Shown here one piece after another: positions 48,360 through 58,507 of a stretch of 64,000 nucleotides of DNA; the stretch's first letter is position 1; each line of letters starts with the position of its first letter. The notes beneath the pieces are model-generated. The model ran no database searches. It worked only from the letters and a program-made list of their open reading frames with translations, and was not told where the DNA came from. The position numbers and the translations under genes are program-made. Source of the DNA: Clostridiales bacterium Firm_16 (GTDB taxonomy: Bacteria > Bacillota > Clostridia > Saccharofermentanales > Saccharofermentanaceae); the NCBI GenBank assembly GCA_001604185.1, contig LVAV01000110.1, positions 62,001-126,000 of the forward strand. Direction: 5' to 3'.

Positions 48360-48542
48360 TTAGAGCTGACTGATCAGCTTGCCTTCATCGAAAACGTGAG
48401 TCATAACGGATCCCGCGTAGCCGGTAAGTGCACTTCTAAAGGTAAGAGCAAGTGCTACCAGGATTGCAATGATGATGACCACCTCAACGGTGCCCATGCC
48501 ATGTGAGTTTGTTTTGACTGAATGTTTGTTCAATTGTTTCAT
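48360..48542 (-). CDS. Flp-type (type IVb) pilin
   Basis: 60 residues, typical of Flp pilins. The class III leader ends in SHG, followed by MGTVEVVIIIAILVALALTF: Gly at -1 and Glu at +5 of the mature protein, then the hydrophobic polymerisation helix. AGGAGG precedes its ATG nine bases after the TadB-TadC stop. It is the single structural pilin seen; the prepilin peptidase needed to cut it is not in the window. Confidence 0.88.
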   Translation of the reverse strand: MKQLNKHSVKTNSHGMGTVEVVIIIAILVALALTFRSALTGYAGSVMTHVFDEGKLISQL

Positions 48543-48551
48543 ATGTACCTC

Positions 48552-50138
48552 CTAGATCGACTGAAATGTGTGCAGTGCGGGAGCAATTGCCACTAATAGT
48601 ACAGAAACAAAATCAAGCATCATCGGGAGTATCATAGTGAATGCCACACGCTCGCGCTTTTTGCGTGAGGCATTCCGACAAAGTGCCCAACAAGAAGAGG
48701 CTTGTAGACGCAAAAGTCCGAGAACCTCATTTCCACCGGAACGCTCATATCTGGCAGCAAGAAGAAGTGCTGACTGTGCTTCCGGAATACTGACTCGATG
48801 AGAGAAGGCTTCCAGTGCATCGGCTGCGCTGACGCCACCCTCGATCATGGTAGTGATATTTGCCAGTTCCTGACTCAGACAACTTTGGTTGGAAAAGGCA
48901 TATCCACAAGTCTGCAAAGCTTTGGGAAGAAGGATGCCCGAGTCCAGTAGAGTGGACAACATTGAAATAAAAAGCGGAAGATCTTCCATGAGGATCAGAC
49001 GTCTTTTGCTGACTTGGGATTGTTGATCTACATGTAGAAGAATGAGTATGACAATATCTGCCAGTATTACGAACGGAAGTGGTATGGAAAGCATGAGTAA
49101 AAGAAGAACGAATAACGGTGTGGTGATGCAAAGAATCAGAAGACATTTGCTGACAAATGAAACGAAGGCTTCCGATATGGAAAACGAGATCTCATTGCAC
49201 CATTCATATACTCGTGTTGTATAGATCGAGGGAAGATTCGGAATCAGTTTTCTTGCAATCTTTCGGATCGGTTCCGGAGTGTTCTTGCCGAAGGATGAGA
49301 AGGCAAAATTGTTCTTTGACGGTTTCTCTCCGATAAGCGAGAAAAGATAAGTACAAGAGAAAACAGCAATAATGAATGCGATGGTCATAAGCAGTCTGCC
49401 AATTCCGGATTTCTGTGCCTGCGCAAGGTACTCGCTGCTGGTAACGGAGAGCATATACGTAATACCGAAAGGCATCATGGTGAGAAGCAGGGCTTCTGTA
49501 TTTTTACCCGCATTGTTAGCTTCCACTTCTGTAGCAACGGAGTGTAGTTCCGAAAGCATCTGGCAGCTGCTTCTGAGAATGGAAATGATCTGGCTGCCGA
49601 CAGTTCGCTGAAGTGAAAGTGCATGGAGTACAGGGAGTGTTTCATAGTAGTCCAGACGATGACAGAAACGGGTCACACATCGATCCAGTGATTCATGTGC
49701 ATTCAGCTGATGTTCCATCTCCTTGAGAGCTTTGGAAAACGAGGCACGTTTTCCAAATGCTTTCTCAATATCCACACGCGCGCAGAGAAAAGCTCGCTCG
49801 ATAGAATAGCCATCTGATACTGATGTGCAAAGCGATTGCATCAGTACCTTGTTCTGTGCGCGAAGTGTAGTCGATCTCTTTCCGTATAAAACACGTACGG
49901 CGGAAATGAAGGGAAAGATCCCCATCGGAAGAGAGATCAATAATCGCATCTTTGTTTCCGGAAGAAATGCCCGGGAAAGAATAAAAATCAGAAGAACGCA
50001 AATTGGAAATAGCGGAAGACAACGACTCATGAAAGCAAGGTATGTTTTTCTGCTGAGTTTCCTGATCTCAGTTTCTTCATTACGATCGAAAACAGATCGA
50101 ATATGGGTCTGTAATTCAGACAGTTCCAACTTTCTCAA
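48552..50138 (-). CDS. TadB-TadC fused Flp pilus assembly protein
   Basis: 528 residues, about twice a single TadB or TadC. The N-terminal half (to about 275) has two early membrane helices and a type II secretion F domain (CTSVSDGYSIERAFL, with the later helices MTIAFIIAVFSCTYLF). The C-terminal half repeats the arrangement: LLILCITTPLFVLLLLML helices, then EDLPLFISMLSTLLDSG, SCLSQELANITTMIEGG, and a final helix FTMILPMMLDFVSVLLVA. TadB and TadC normally are separate platform proteins. TTG start with AAGGAGGG eight bases ahead; it overlaps the ATPase gene by 23 bases. The frame is continuous, so the fusion is not an artefact of two frames. Confidence 0.82.
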   Translation of the reverse strand: MRKLELSELQTHIRSVFDRNEETEIRKLSRKTYLAFMSRCLPLFPICVLLIFILSRAFLPETKMRLLISLPMGIFPFISAVRVLYGKRSTTLRAQNKVLMQSLCTSVSDGYSIERAFLCARVDIEKAFGKRASFSKALKEMEHQLNAHESLDRCVTRFCHRLDYYETLPVLHALSLQRTVGSQIISILRSSCQMLSELHSVATEVEANNAGKNTEALLLTMMPFGITYMLSVTSSEYLAQAQKSGIGRLLMTIAFIIAVFSCTYLFSLIGEKPSKNNFAFSSFGKNTPEPIRKIARKLIPNLPSIYTTRVYEWCNEISFSISEAFVSFVSKCLLILCITTPLFVLLLLMLSIPLPFVILADIVILILLHVDQQSQVSKRRLILMEDLPLFISMLSTLLDSGILLPKALQTCGYAFSNQSCLSQELANITTMIEGGVSAADALEAFSHRVSIPEAQSALLLAARYERSGGNEVLGLLRLQASSCWALCRNASRKKRERVAFTMILPMMLDFVSVLLVAIAPALHTFQSI

Positions 50139-51282
50139 GTCCGGTTCCCTCCTTATATCTGAATACGGTTTTAGTACTGAAATGGTTGTCCACGATGGGA
50201 CATACTTCTACGATCTCGTCGATGTGACGAATACCGTTTCGTCCACGGCGTATGTGGATCAGAATATCGACTCCCATGGCGATCTGACGGATGACGGCAT
50301 CGTAGGGAAGTGTGGAGCCGGCCATGACCATCGTCACCAATCGTTCCAACATCTCAAAACAGGAATTAGCGTGTCCGGTACAAAGCGATCCGGGATGTCC
50401 GGTATGAAGCGCGTGAAGCATATCTGCTGCTTCACTGCCACGGACTTCCCCAACCACGATTCGATCCGGGCGCATGCGTAGGGCCGTGCGGATCAGAAGA
50501 CCGATGTCGATCCCGCCATGCCCGTCGGGGCCGGGAAGGCGGGATTCAAGACGAACCAGGTTTGCAATACCCTGCAAAGATAATTCTGCAGAGTCCTCAA
50601 TGGTGACAACACGTTCGTTCTTGGGGATGAAGGAGGACAGAACATTGAGAAAAGTCGTCTTGCCTGACCCGGTTCCTCCACAAAGGAAGATCGTCTTCTT
50701 ATCGACAACGGCGTGGGAAAGATATAGAGCCGCTTCTTTTGATAGAAATCCACTTTCGATCAGGGTGTGGATATCCGGATGGATACCCGTGAATTTTCGT
50801 ATGGTAAAGATCGGTCCATCCGGTGCAATCGGAGAAAGGACTGCATTGGCACGGGAGCCGTCCGGCAGACGAAGGTCAGCGATAGGGAAAGCTTCGTTCA
50901 ACGGACGGTTAGCTGTGGAAAAGAAATGCAGGATCATCTGCTCCAATGTAGCGCTGTCTTCAAAGTGAAGAGAAGAAGGATATAGTCTTCCCTCTTTCTC
51001 ATAGAAGATGTGGGATGGTCCGTTGACCATGATCTCTGTTACACTTTCGTCATCCATCAGCGGTTGAAGAATGTCCAGACGGCGCATACGGTTGAATAGT
51101 TTTACCGCAAGTTTCCTCTTGTCTTCGAGAGGAAGACGGCTGTATTTATCTGACTGGTTGATCAGGTCGGCGATGATCTCCTTGAATGTGTTGTCATCGA
51201 TCTCATCGTAGGGATGCATGGCCTGCAGGATCATGGTGGTCAGCTCACTCATGTCCGGTATGATCTTTTCTTCTGTTTTCAT
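50116..51282 (-). CDS. tadA: TadA/CpaF pilus assembly ATPase
   Basis: 388 residues. The secretion ATPase family is clear: Walker A CGGTGSGKTTFL (about 195-206), DSAELSL, and Walker B/His box VGEVRGSEAADMLHALHTGHPGS with CTGHANS. The N-terminal domain (to about 130) includes VTEIMVNGPSHIFYEKEGRLY, as in CpaF. It powers pilus assembly from the cytoplasm. The ATG overlaps the preceding gene stop by four bases, with GGAG upstream. The name tadA here is unrelated to the tRNA deaminase at 19336. Confidence 0.92.
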   Translation of the reverse strand: MKTEEKIIPDMSELTTMILQAMHPYDEIDDNTFKEIIADLINQSDKYSRLPLEDKRKLAVKLFNRMRRLDILQPLMDDESVTEIMVNGPSHIFYEKEGRLYPSSLHFEDSATLEQMILHFFSTANRPLNEAFPIADLRLPDGSRANAVLSPIAPDGPIFTIRKFTGIHPDIHTLIESGFLSKEAALYLSHAVVDKKTIFLCGGTGSGKTTFLNVLSSFIPKNERVVTIEDSAELSLQGIANLVRLESRLPGPDGHGGIDIGLLIRTALRMRPDRIVVGEVRGSEAADMLHALHTGHPGSLCTGHANSCFEMLERLVTMVMAGSTLPYDAVIRQIAMGVDILIHIRRGRNGIRHIDEIVEVCPIVDNHFSTKTVFRYKEGTGLEKVGTV

Positions 51283-52259
51283 AATGGGCTCCTGACAATA
51301 TTTCTTTTAGGACGGGGAAGTTCTCTTCTTGTCCCGGTGGAGTGGATGGAGAAGGGAAAATCGACATGTGAAGTGCCGTGATGGGCTTTCACGATATCAT
51401 CGATCTCCTGACAGAGAAGATAGTCCTTCTCCATGTTCAGCGGCGTCAGTACCTCAAGATGCGAAGCGTTACGGCTGAGCGTCTGTATACGCTTGAAACT
51501 GATCCCGTCTGCTACCAGAAGGAGAAGACCGGAGGTCTCCTGGGTCTGAAGATATCGTACGGTACGGCTCATGACCGAAAGCAATGTACGGGTATGGGCG
51601 GATATGATGTCATCGGAATGCAGTGGCTTGCCAAACCGAAGGTCACCATAAGGGTCCGGTTCCAGGTAGGCGGGGATGTCTTTATATGAAAAACCGCCTT
51701 TCCGGATCTGATCCAGAAGAACGGAGATCCCATTTACCGGAGCCGGGTTATGGACACCGGCCATCTCCGGATCAGGTTCCATTAAGATCCCGGGCATGAT
51801 GTCGAAGCGTATGATATGTGTGAAATCAAGCCTTGCGCTGGTAAGTAATTTCCGGATGTGCACTTCCCGCTCTTCGGGAGAAACGAAGGAAAGAACAAGG
51901 CAGGTTTGGATCCTTCCTTCCGCGGGAAGTGGGATGGTTCCCAGACCGATACAATCCTCAATCTCGTGAACTAGCATGAGTACATCCTTGGGGGGATAGG
52001 GTTTCTCATCCGAAAGAAGGGGAATCAATCGGGGCATCCTTTCCTTGGAACAATGGCGGAGTAACTCTTCCTTGGCGATCTCGTGTTGATTGAACAGAAC
52101 GTAGTCATTATCCAGGATGAGATCTCTTCGGGAGAGAAGCATCTCCATGTTCAGATGAAAAGCCAGAGTATCCGGAAGCTGCCTTTGCAGTCTCGTGATG
52201 AGAAGTGAAGAAAAGAACGGATCTTGATCCAGAATGCAGATGGTCTTGGTGATACCCAT
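51279..52259 (-). CDS. TadZ/CpaE-like protein, degenerate
   Basis: 326 residues from the ATG at 52259, chosen because GGAGGG is seven bases upstream; a longer form from 52298 lacks a ribosome site. The first 100 residues look like a receiver-type fold (TKTICILDQDPFFSSLLITRL), the rest like the MinD/ParA-type domain of CpaE, but the Walker A segment is lost (SFVSPEEREVH in place of a KGGxGKT motif). This is the position of TadZ, which places the Tad machine at a cell pole. Function is inferred from order and fold impression; sequence match is weak. Confidence 0.55.
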   Translation of the reverse strand: MGITKTICILDQDPFFSSLLITRLQRQLPDTLAFHLNMEMLLSRRDLILDNDYVLFNQHEIAKEELLRHCSKERMPRLIPLLSDEKPYPPKDVLMLVHEIEDCIGLGTIPLPAEGRIQTCLVLSFVSPEEREVHIRKLLTSARLDFTHIIRFDIMPGILMEPDPEMAGVHNPAPVNGISVLLDQIRKGGFSYKDIPAYLEPDPYGDLRFGKPLHSDDIISAHTRTLLSVMSRTVRYLQTQETSGLLLLVADGISFKRIQTLSRNASHLEVLTPLNMEKDYLLCQEIDDIVKAHHGTSHVDFPFSIHSTGTRRELPRPKRNIVRSPL

Positions 52260-52285
52260 TTCTAAACCCTCCTGATACTCGGTGT

Positions 52286-52308
52286 CCTCAAGTGGCACTG
52301 ACTTGAGG
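52286..52308 (-). promoter_or_regulatory. Inverted repeat in the Tad operon leader
   Basis: CCTCAAGT (52286-52293) and ACTTGAGG (52301-52308) are perfect 8-base arms with a 7-base centre, about 27 bases ahead of the first Tad gene. An operator or a leader hairpin is possible; the Tad promoter further upstream (52310-52420) is not clear. Confidence 0.4.
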
Positions 52309-52487
52309 TGAAATCATTAAAGCACGGATGAATGAAAGAAAAATCGACATTATTCGACAAAAGGACCAGATTTACGTACTTTCAGCCGTCGAAGCCTGAA
52401 AATACAGGAGTGAGAAAAATAGCAGAAAAACCGTATTGCATTGCTGAAAAAGAAATGGTATCATCTACGCGAATGGAATAAAAATTC

Positions 52488-52590
52488 ATCTCTTATCAAG
52501 AGTGACGGAGGGATCTGGCCCTATGAAGTCCGGCAACCGCGGAAAGCAGCGGTGCCAAGTCCAGCAGGTTTTACCTGAAAGATGAGGATT
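52488..52590 (+). ncRNA. SAM-I (S-box) riboswitch aptamer
   Basis: The P1 strands CATCTC and GATGAG enclose the S-box signature: CTTATCAAGAG, GACGGAGGGATCTGGCCC, GAAGTCCGGCAACC, GGTGCCAAGTCC, and AGCAGG. It controls metK just downstream by SAM-dependent termination. Most of the 425-base gap 52260-52683 is explained by this element, its terminator and the Tad leader. Confidence 0.95.
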
Positions 52591-52610
52591 CGATTATATG
52601 ATTTGATGTA

Positions 52611-52648
52611 AACCTTTCCTCTGACTTAATTCAGGAGAGGTTTTTTGT
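52611..52648 (+). terminator. SAM riboswitch expression-platform terminator
   Basis: AACCTTTCCT (52611-52620) pairs with AGGAGAGGTT (52633-52642), then six T. It would form when SAM is bound, stopping metK transcription. Confidence 0.85.
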
Positions 52649-52683
52649 TTCCGTATTATTTTTCTAAACCAGGAGGTTTTTTT

Positions 52684-53871
52684 ATGAACAGAACAGGAAA
52701 ATGGTTATTTACGTCTGAGTCCGTTACAGAGGGACATCCGGATAAGATCTGCGACCAGATCTCCGATGCGGTGCTGGATGCGATCCTGACTGAGGATCCG
52801 ATGGCACGTGTTGCCTGCGAAACAACTTGTACCACAGGAATGGTCTTCGTAATGGGTGAGATTTCTACTACGTCTTATGTTGACATCCCGTCGATCGCAA
52901 GAAAGACGATCCAGGAGATCGGTTACGATGGAAGTGATCTCGGCTTCGATTATAAGACCTGTGCGATCCTGACATCTATCGATGAGCAGTCTCCGGATAT
53001 TGCCCAGGGTGTAAACCAGTCTCTGGAATCCAGAGAGCATATCGATGACAGTGAACTGGATACCGGTGCTGGTGACCAGGGCATGATGTTCGGTTATGCC
53101 AATAACGATACTCCGGAACTGATGCCGCTTCCGATCTCTCTTGCTCACAAGCTGACACGCAGACTGACTCAGGTGAGAAAAGAAGGTCTCGTTAATTTCC
53201 TGCGTCCGGATGGAAAGAGCCAGGTAACCATCGAATATGACGGTCTGACACCGAAGCGTATCGAAGCTGTCGTTATCTCGACACAGCATTCTGACACGGT
53301 AAGCTACGAAGAGTTGGCTTCTAAGGTCAAGGAACTGGTTATTCTTCCGACGTTGCCGAAGGATCTGGTAGATGAAAAGACCAAGATCTTCATTAACCCG
53401 ACAGGACGTTTCGTTGTAGGCGGACCTCAGGGCGACAGCGGACTCACAGGAAGAAAGATCATCGTAGATACATATGGCGGATATGCTCGTCATGGTGGCG
53501 GAGCTTTCTCCGGTAAAGACCCGACGAAGGTAGACCGTTCTGCTGCTTATGCGGCAAGATACATTGCCAAGAATATCGTAGCGGCCGGCCTTGCTGATGA
53601 GTGCGAGATCCAGTTTGCTTATGCAATCGGTGTTGCTCGTCCGGTATCTGTCATGATCGATACTTTCGGAACCGGTAAGATCGCAGATGAGAAGATCACA
53701 GAACTGGTCAACGAAGTATTCGATCTGCGTCCGGCTGCCATCATCCGTGATCTGGATCTGCGTCGCCCGATCTATAAGGCAACCGCTGCCTATGGTCATT
53801 TCGGCCGGGATGAGTTCCCGTGGGAGAAGACCGATAAGGCAGAGATCCTGCGTGCGAAAGCAGGTATCTGA
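52684..53871 (+). CDS. metK: S-adenosylmethionine synthetase
   Basis: 395 residues. [29 protein letters not shown] and [22 protein letters not shown] are diagnostic. It makes SAM from methionine and ATP. The ATG at 52684 follows AGGAGG; an in-frame ATG at 52645 would begin in the riboswitch terminator. Its product is the likely ligand of the riboswitch, forming a feedback loop. Confidence 0.98.
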   Translation: MNRTGKWLFTSESVTEGHPDKICDQISDAVLDAILTEDPMARVACETTCTTGMVFVMGEISTTSYVDIPSIARKTIQEIGYDGSDLGFDYKTCAILTSIDEQSPDIAQGVNQSLESREHIDDSELDTGAGDQGMMFGYANNDTPELMPLPISLAHKLTRRLTQVRKEGLVNFLRPDGKSQVTIEYDGLTPKRIEAVVISTQHSDTVSYEELASKVKELVILPTLPKDLVDEKTKIFINPTGRFVVGGPQGDSGLTGRKIIVDTYGGYARHGGGAFSGKDPTKVDRSAAYAARYIAKNIVAAGLADECEIQFAYAIGVARPVSVMIDTFGTGKIADEKITELVNEVFDLRPAAIIRDLDLRRPIYKATAAYGHFGRDEFPWEKTDKAEILRAKAGI

Positions 53872-53965
53872 TCCTGGCGGATCCCGTCTGGTCAGGATGT
53901 GCACCTTTTGATAGGTGTTCTCCTGAAACTGTGCAAAATTGAAAACGCTTGAAAGAGGAAAGAGT

Positions 53966-55732
53966 ATGGACGGTTCTTGTCTGGAAAACTTGGTAAGTGA
54001 TTCATTGCTCCGTTCTTTCAGCGGTATTTTAGGAAAGAATGGTCACACTTACATGCGCCTTGAGGAATTCAAGCCCATCTGTGCGGGGATCCTCAAGCGT
54101 GCACTGGCGCAGTGTGACTTTTCTATTCCTTGCGAAGATTGTTCCTATAAGAATCTTCCTTCCTGTACCGAGTACAAGAAGAACTTTGTCCAGAGCATCG
54201 TGCCGGCCTGGTTTGCCGAGAAAATGGAGGCAAAAGAACTGGCGCTTTGTTACTGGGACAAGGAAGAATCGAAGCTGCATTTCTTTAAAAGTCTGGAACG
54301 GGCGGCCAAATCCAAGGAAGATGTTTGGGTGGCGGACTATAATGCCATTCGGGCGGAGGCGGACATTGCCCACCGGATCTTGAACCGGAACCGCGAGCAG
54401 ATGGAGGTGGACGACGATCTGCTGGAGCGTGTGCTGAAATGGTCCCAGATCAATGAGAAGTTCCAACTTTCCACCGAACAGAAAGCTGTGGTGAAACGAG
54501 CACTTTCGGAAAGATTTGTCGTGGTAGATGGCGGTCCTGGAACCGGAAAAACCACGATCCTGCGAGTGATCTACCAGTACTATGTGAACCGTTTTGGAAT
54601 CGATAATGTGTTCTGCGCAGCACCTACGGGCAAAGCGGCCAAGCGTCTTGACGATGTGACCCGTTCCGGGGCCCAGACCCTGCACCGTCTGCTGGGAGCA
54701 GAATATGTGGAAGAAGAGGACCAGACGATCTTCTTCTTCGATAAAGACAACCACCATCCCGGTGCGGTCTTCATTCTGGACGAAGCCAGCATGATCGATG
54801 CCAGAGTTTTTCAGGCATTTATGGAAGCCATCACGAAGAAAGCGATCCTGGTACTGGTGGGGGATTCTCACCAGCTTCCTTCAGTAGGTGAGGGACGGAT
54901 CCTGGCAGATCTGATCGGCTCCGGACTGATTCCGGTCTGTACGTTGGTTGAGAATTTCAGACAACTGGAAAACAGCCGTATCGTGAAGAATGCCTCGTCG
55001 ATCCTGCACGGACAGCCGGTGGAACTTTCTGAGGGCGAGGACTCCGATTGCCATCTGATTTCCTGTGGACCGAATGAATATCTGGACAAGATCAGTGAGT
55101 GGGTGCGAAAGGTCAATCCGGAGATGCATCTGGATGCCTGGCGCGACATGGTGATCCTCTGCCCGAAGAAGAACGGTAAGATCAGTACGAACGCCATCAA
55201 TGACTTCCTGCAGAAACAATACGCGACACTGCGCGGACGATCCAGACAAGTGATAAAAGTCAGCGAAGAATTGTCCCGGGTCTTCACCGAGGACGACCGG
55301 GTGATCCAGGTCAAGAACAATTACCGCCTGCCTTGCAGTGAAAGCGACGGAACCGAGCGGGAAGGCGTTTTTAACGGAGATATCGGAGCCGTGAGAAAGG
55401 TCTATAAATACTCGGATCTGGCGGTCGATGTCTGTTTCGATGACGGCCGGTATGCTACCTATCCGATCAAGAACGCAGCAGAGCTGGAACTGGCCTATGC
55501 GCTGACCGTTCATAAGGCCCAGGGCGCTGAGTGGAAGAATGTTCTTCTGGTTCTGCCGGACGAATATGGTTCGCTTTTTAACCGCAATCTTCTTTATACT
55601 GCGGTGACCCGTGCCAAGGAGAAACTGTGGATTCTTGGGAATATGGAAACGGTTTCCCGCATGATCCAGCGCCCCTATTCCGATGAGAGAAAAACCGCGC
55701 TGAAGATCTTCCTCGAAGACCGAAATGCCTGA
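53966..55732 (+). CDS. RecD-like ATP-dependent helicase
   Basis: 588 residues from the ATG at 53966, preferred over TTG at 53939. Superfamily 1B helicase: Walker A DGGPGTGKTTIL (about 190-201), FCAAPTGKAAKRL (motif Ia), FILDEASMIDA (Walker B), LVGDSHQLPSVG (motif III), LTVHKAQGAEW (motif V) and YTAVTRAKEKL (motif VI). The N-terminal 170 residues resemble the RecD1 type (HTYMRLEEF) rather than the HhH domains of RecD2, and contain a Cys cluster (CEDCSYKNLPSC). RecB and RecC are not in the window, which instead encodes AddAB, so its partner is unclear. Confidence 0.87.
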   Translation: MDGSCLENLVSDSLLRSFSGILGKNGHTYMRLEEFKPICAGILKRALAQCDFSIPCEDCSYKNLPSCTEYKKNFVQSIVPAWFAEKMEAKELALCYWDKEESKLHFFKSLERAAKSKEDVWVADYNAIRAEADIAHRILNRNREQMEVDDDLLERVLKWSQINEKFQLSTEQKAVVKRALSERFVVVDGGPGTGKTTILRVIYQYYVNRFGIDNVFCAAPTGKAAKRLDDVTRSGAQTLHRLLGAEYVEEEDQTIFFFDKDNHHPGAVFILDEASMIDARVFQAFMEAITKKAILVLVGDSHQLPSVGEGRILADLIGSGLIPVCTLVENFRQLENSRIVKNASSILHGQPVELSEGEDSDCHLISCGPNEYLDKISEWVRKVNPEMHLDAWRDMVILCPKKNGKISTNAINDFLQKQYATLRGRSRQVIKVSEELSRVFTEDDRVIQVKNNYRLPCSESDGTEREGVFNGDIGAVRKVYKYSDLAVDVCFDDGRYATYPIKNAAELELAYALTVHKAQGAEWKNVLLVLPDEYGSLFNRNLLYTAVTRAKEKLWILGNMETVSRMIQRPYSDERKTALKIFLEDRNA

Positions 55733-55759
55733 TTTTCAGGGCTCTGGAGGTGGTTTTTC

Positions 55760-56545
55760 TTGCCGCTTTTACGTTCATTCTCGAAAGATGAGATCCTTTC
55801 AGATATCCGAAAAGTGGTGCATTTCTGCTTTCCTCCGACCTGTATCGTCTGCAGGCGTGTTCTGGTGGAGGACGTGAACTGCAATACCTATCTGCAGGAA
55901 CTGGGGCTATGCCGGTCCTGTCTGTCCATGCTTCCGTTAAGGCTTGAGGAAGAGCGCTGGCATCCCTGCCTTTCGGATCCCTATGAGGAGGATCCGGTCT
56001 CGGATTTCCGGGTGTGGGTGATGTTTCACTACGACCAGGCTATTCCCGGACTTCTTCGACGACTGAAGTTTTCCCGGGCGCCTTATTGTGGTCACGCTTT
56101 GGGAAGCCTGATGGCCCGGGAGCTTCCGGAGGATCTTCCTTTCCGGCCCAATGCCGTGATCCCGATCCCTCTTTCGGCAAAAAGACTTCAGCAGCGTGGC
56201 TATAACCAGGCGGCGGTGCTGGGGGCTAAGATAGCACAGCGTCTCTCGGTGCCGCTTCTGGAGAACGTGCTGGTCCGCACACGCCATACGAAGCAGCAGA
56301 GCCGGTATATCGATCCCCGGCTTCGCGAAGAAAACGTGGAGGGTGCTTTTGCCGTGGCGGAAGATTGGGATATACGTGGATGGAATGTCCTGGTGGTGGA
56401 CGACATCCTGACATCCGGGGCGACCTTGCACGAAGCGGCCAGAGTTCTTCGCCAAAATCAGGCGGCCACCATAGCCGGCGCGGTCTGCGCTTCCCATCGT
56501 CAGGATTACCATGAAAAGGTACAAAAGATACGAAAAAAAGTATGA
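55760..56545 (+). CDS. ComF family phosphoribosyltransferase-like protein
   Basis: 261 residues with a TTG start; GGAGG is nine bases upstream. The N-terminal double zinc ribbon has CIVC and CRSC pairs, and the C-terminal PRTase motif is VLVVDDILTSGATLHEA. VIPIPLSAKRLQQRGYNQA is the ComF signature. ComF proteins act in DNA uptake and single-strand handling in competent bacteria; other competence genes are not in the window. It lies directly after the RecD-like helicase gene, a pairing that may point to DNA processing. Confidence 0.9.
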   Translation: MPLLRSFSKDEILSDIRKVVHFCFPPTCIVCRRVLVEDVNCNTYLQELGLCRSCLSMLPLRLEEERWHPCLSDPYEEDPVSDFRVWVMFHYDQAIPGLLRRLKFSRAPYCGHALGSLMARELPEDLPFRPNAVIPIPLSAKRLQQRGYNQAAVLGAKIAQRLSVPLLENVLVRTRHTKQQSRYIDPRLREENVEGAFAVAEDWDIRGWNVLVVDDILTSGATLHEAARVLRQNQAATIAGAVCASHRQDYHEKVQKIRKKV

Positions 56546-56574
56546 AATGTCACTAATTGGTAATAGAGTTTTTA

Positions 56575-56603
56575 TTCACAATCGGGTATATAATTGTTAT
56601 AAT
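56575..56603 (+). promoter_or_regulatory. 6S RNA promoter
   Basis: TTCACA (56575-56580), exactly 17 bases, then extended -10 TGTTATAAT (56595-56603, with TATAAT at 56598). Among the strongest promoter matches in the window. Confidence 0.75.
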
Positions 56604-56609
56604 TAAGAC

Positions 56610-56782
56610 AACCTAAAGCTGATGCTCATGTTTTTGAACCTTCATGACATAAACGGGAATCCGCGTCGAAGCAGAGACGATCAGGCCTAGTTTTTCCTTT
56701 AGGAAGATCTTAGACTGCCGCAGGGTACCCACCTGGCTGTAGCTAGGTGTCAAAAGTGGGTAGCGGTTTTGGGCTTTTATTT
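56610..56782 (+). ncRNA. ssrS: 6S RNA (SsrS), clostridial type
   Basis: About 170 nt. It has the motifs recalled for Bacillota 6S: GATGCTCATGTTTTTGAACC, AAACGGGAATCCGCG, AGACGATCAGGCC, then CCGCAGGGTACCCACCTGG and AGGTGTCAAAAGTGGGTAGCGG. The ends (CTAAAGC near 56613, GGGCTTTTAT near 56771) pair to close the long rod. 6S RNA mimics an open promoter and sequesters sigma-A RNA polymerase. Identified from motif memory, not a covariance search. Confidence 0.82.
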
Positions 56783-56839
56783 GTCTAGAAAAGAGCGGGG
56801 AGAAGAATGGGTCTTAGAAAAGATTCAAAACTAGTCGCC

Positions 56840-56878
56840 AAGCGTGAGCCTACCTTGATGGGCTCGCTTTTGTTTGTA
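56840..56878 (+). terminator. Terminator-like hairpin after the 6S RNA
   Basis: AAGC (56840-56843) plus GAGCC (56846-56850) pair with GGCTC and GCTT (56861-56869), then TTGTTTG. The two-base bulge weakens it. It lies inside a spurious 65-codon frame. Confidence 0.45.
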
Positions 56879-56880
56879 CT

Positions 56881-57060
56881 TTTTTACCCGGTTTTTCATG
56901 TTCTCAGAAATCACCAGTCCGGACAGTTCCTGTTCAGGATCGGCGCCAATGCGGCCGCTCCTGAGCGATGTTGTGCTGTCTGTACCTGCGTGTCGGGGTT
57001 GTGATCGCTGCCACGGCACAGATCCGGTCATGGGCCGGATGAATCACTTGATGAAATGAA
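56881..57060 (+). other. Unexplained leader of the cysS unit
   Basis: No gene was recognised here. One imperfect hairpin is visible (CAGGA/TCCTG arms with CGGC/GCCG, 56935-56963). A T-box would be usual before cysS in many Clostridia, but no TGGNACC-type antiterminator motif is seen. Confidence 0.3.
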
Positions 57061-57079
57061 AATACCGGAGGAATAAAGA

Positions 57080-58503
<1,424 letters not shown>

Positions 58504-58507
<4 letters not shown>

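Noticed and set aside
53870-53935. Terminator after metK (ATCCTG...CAGGAT and CACCT...AGGTG)
   Set aside because: Stems of five or six bases with large loops and no T-run; not convincing.
56807-57004. 65-codon frame after the 6S RNA with a GGGGAG ribosome-like site
   Set aside because: A terminator-like hairpin lies inside it and the protein resembles nothing; probably non-coding.
56881-57079. T-box riboswitch before cysS
   Set aside because: No TGGNACC antiterminator motif or specifier-loop structure visible.
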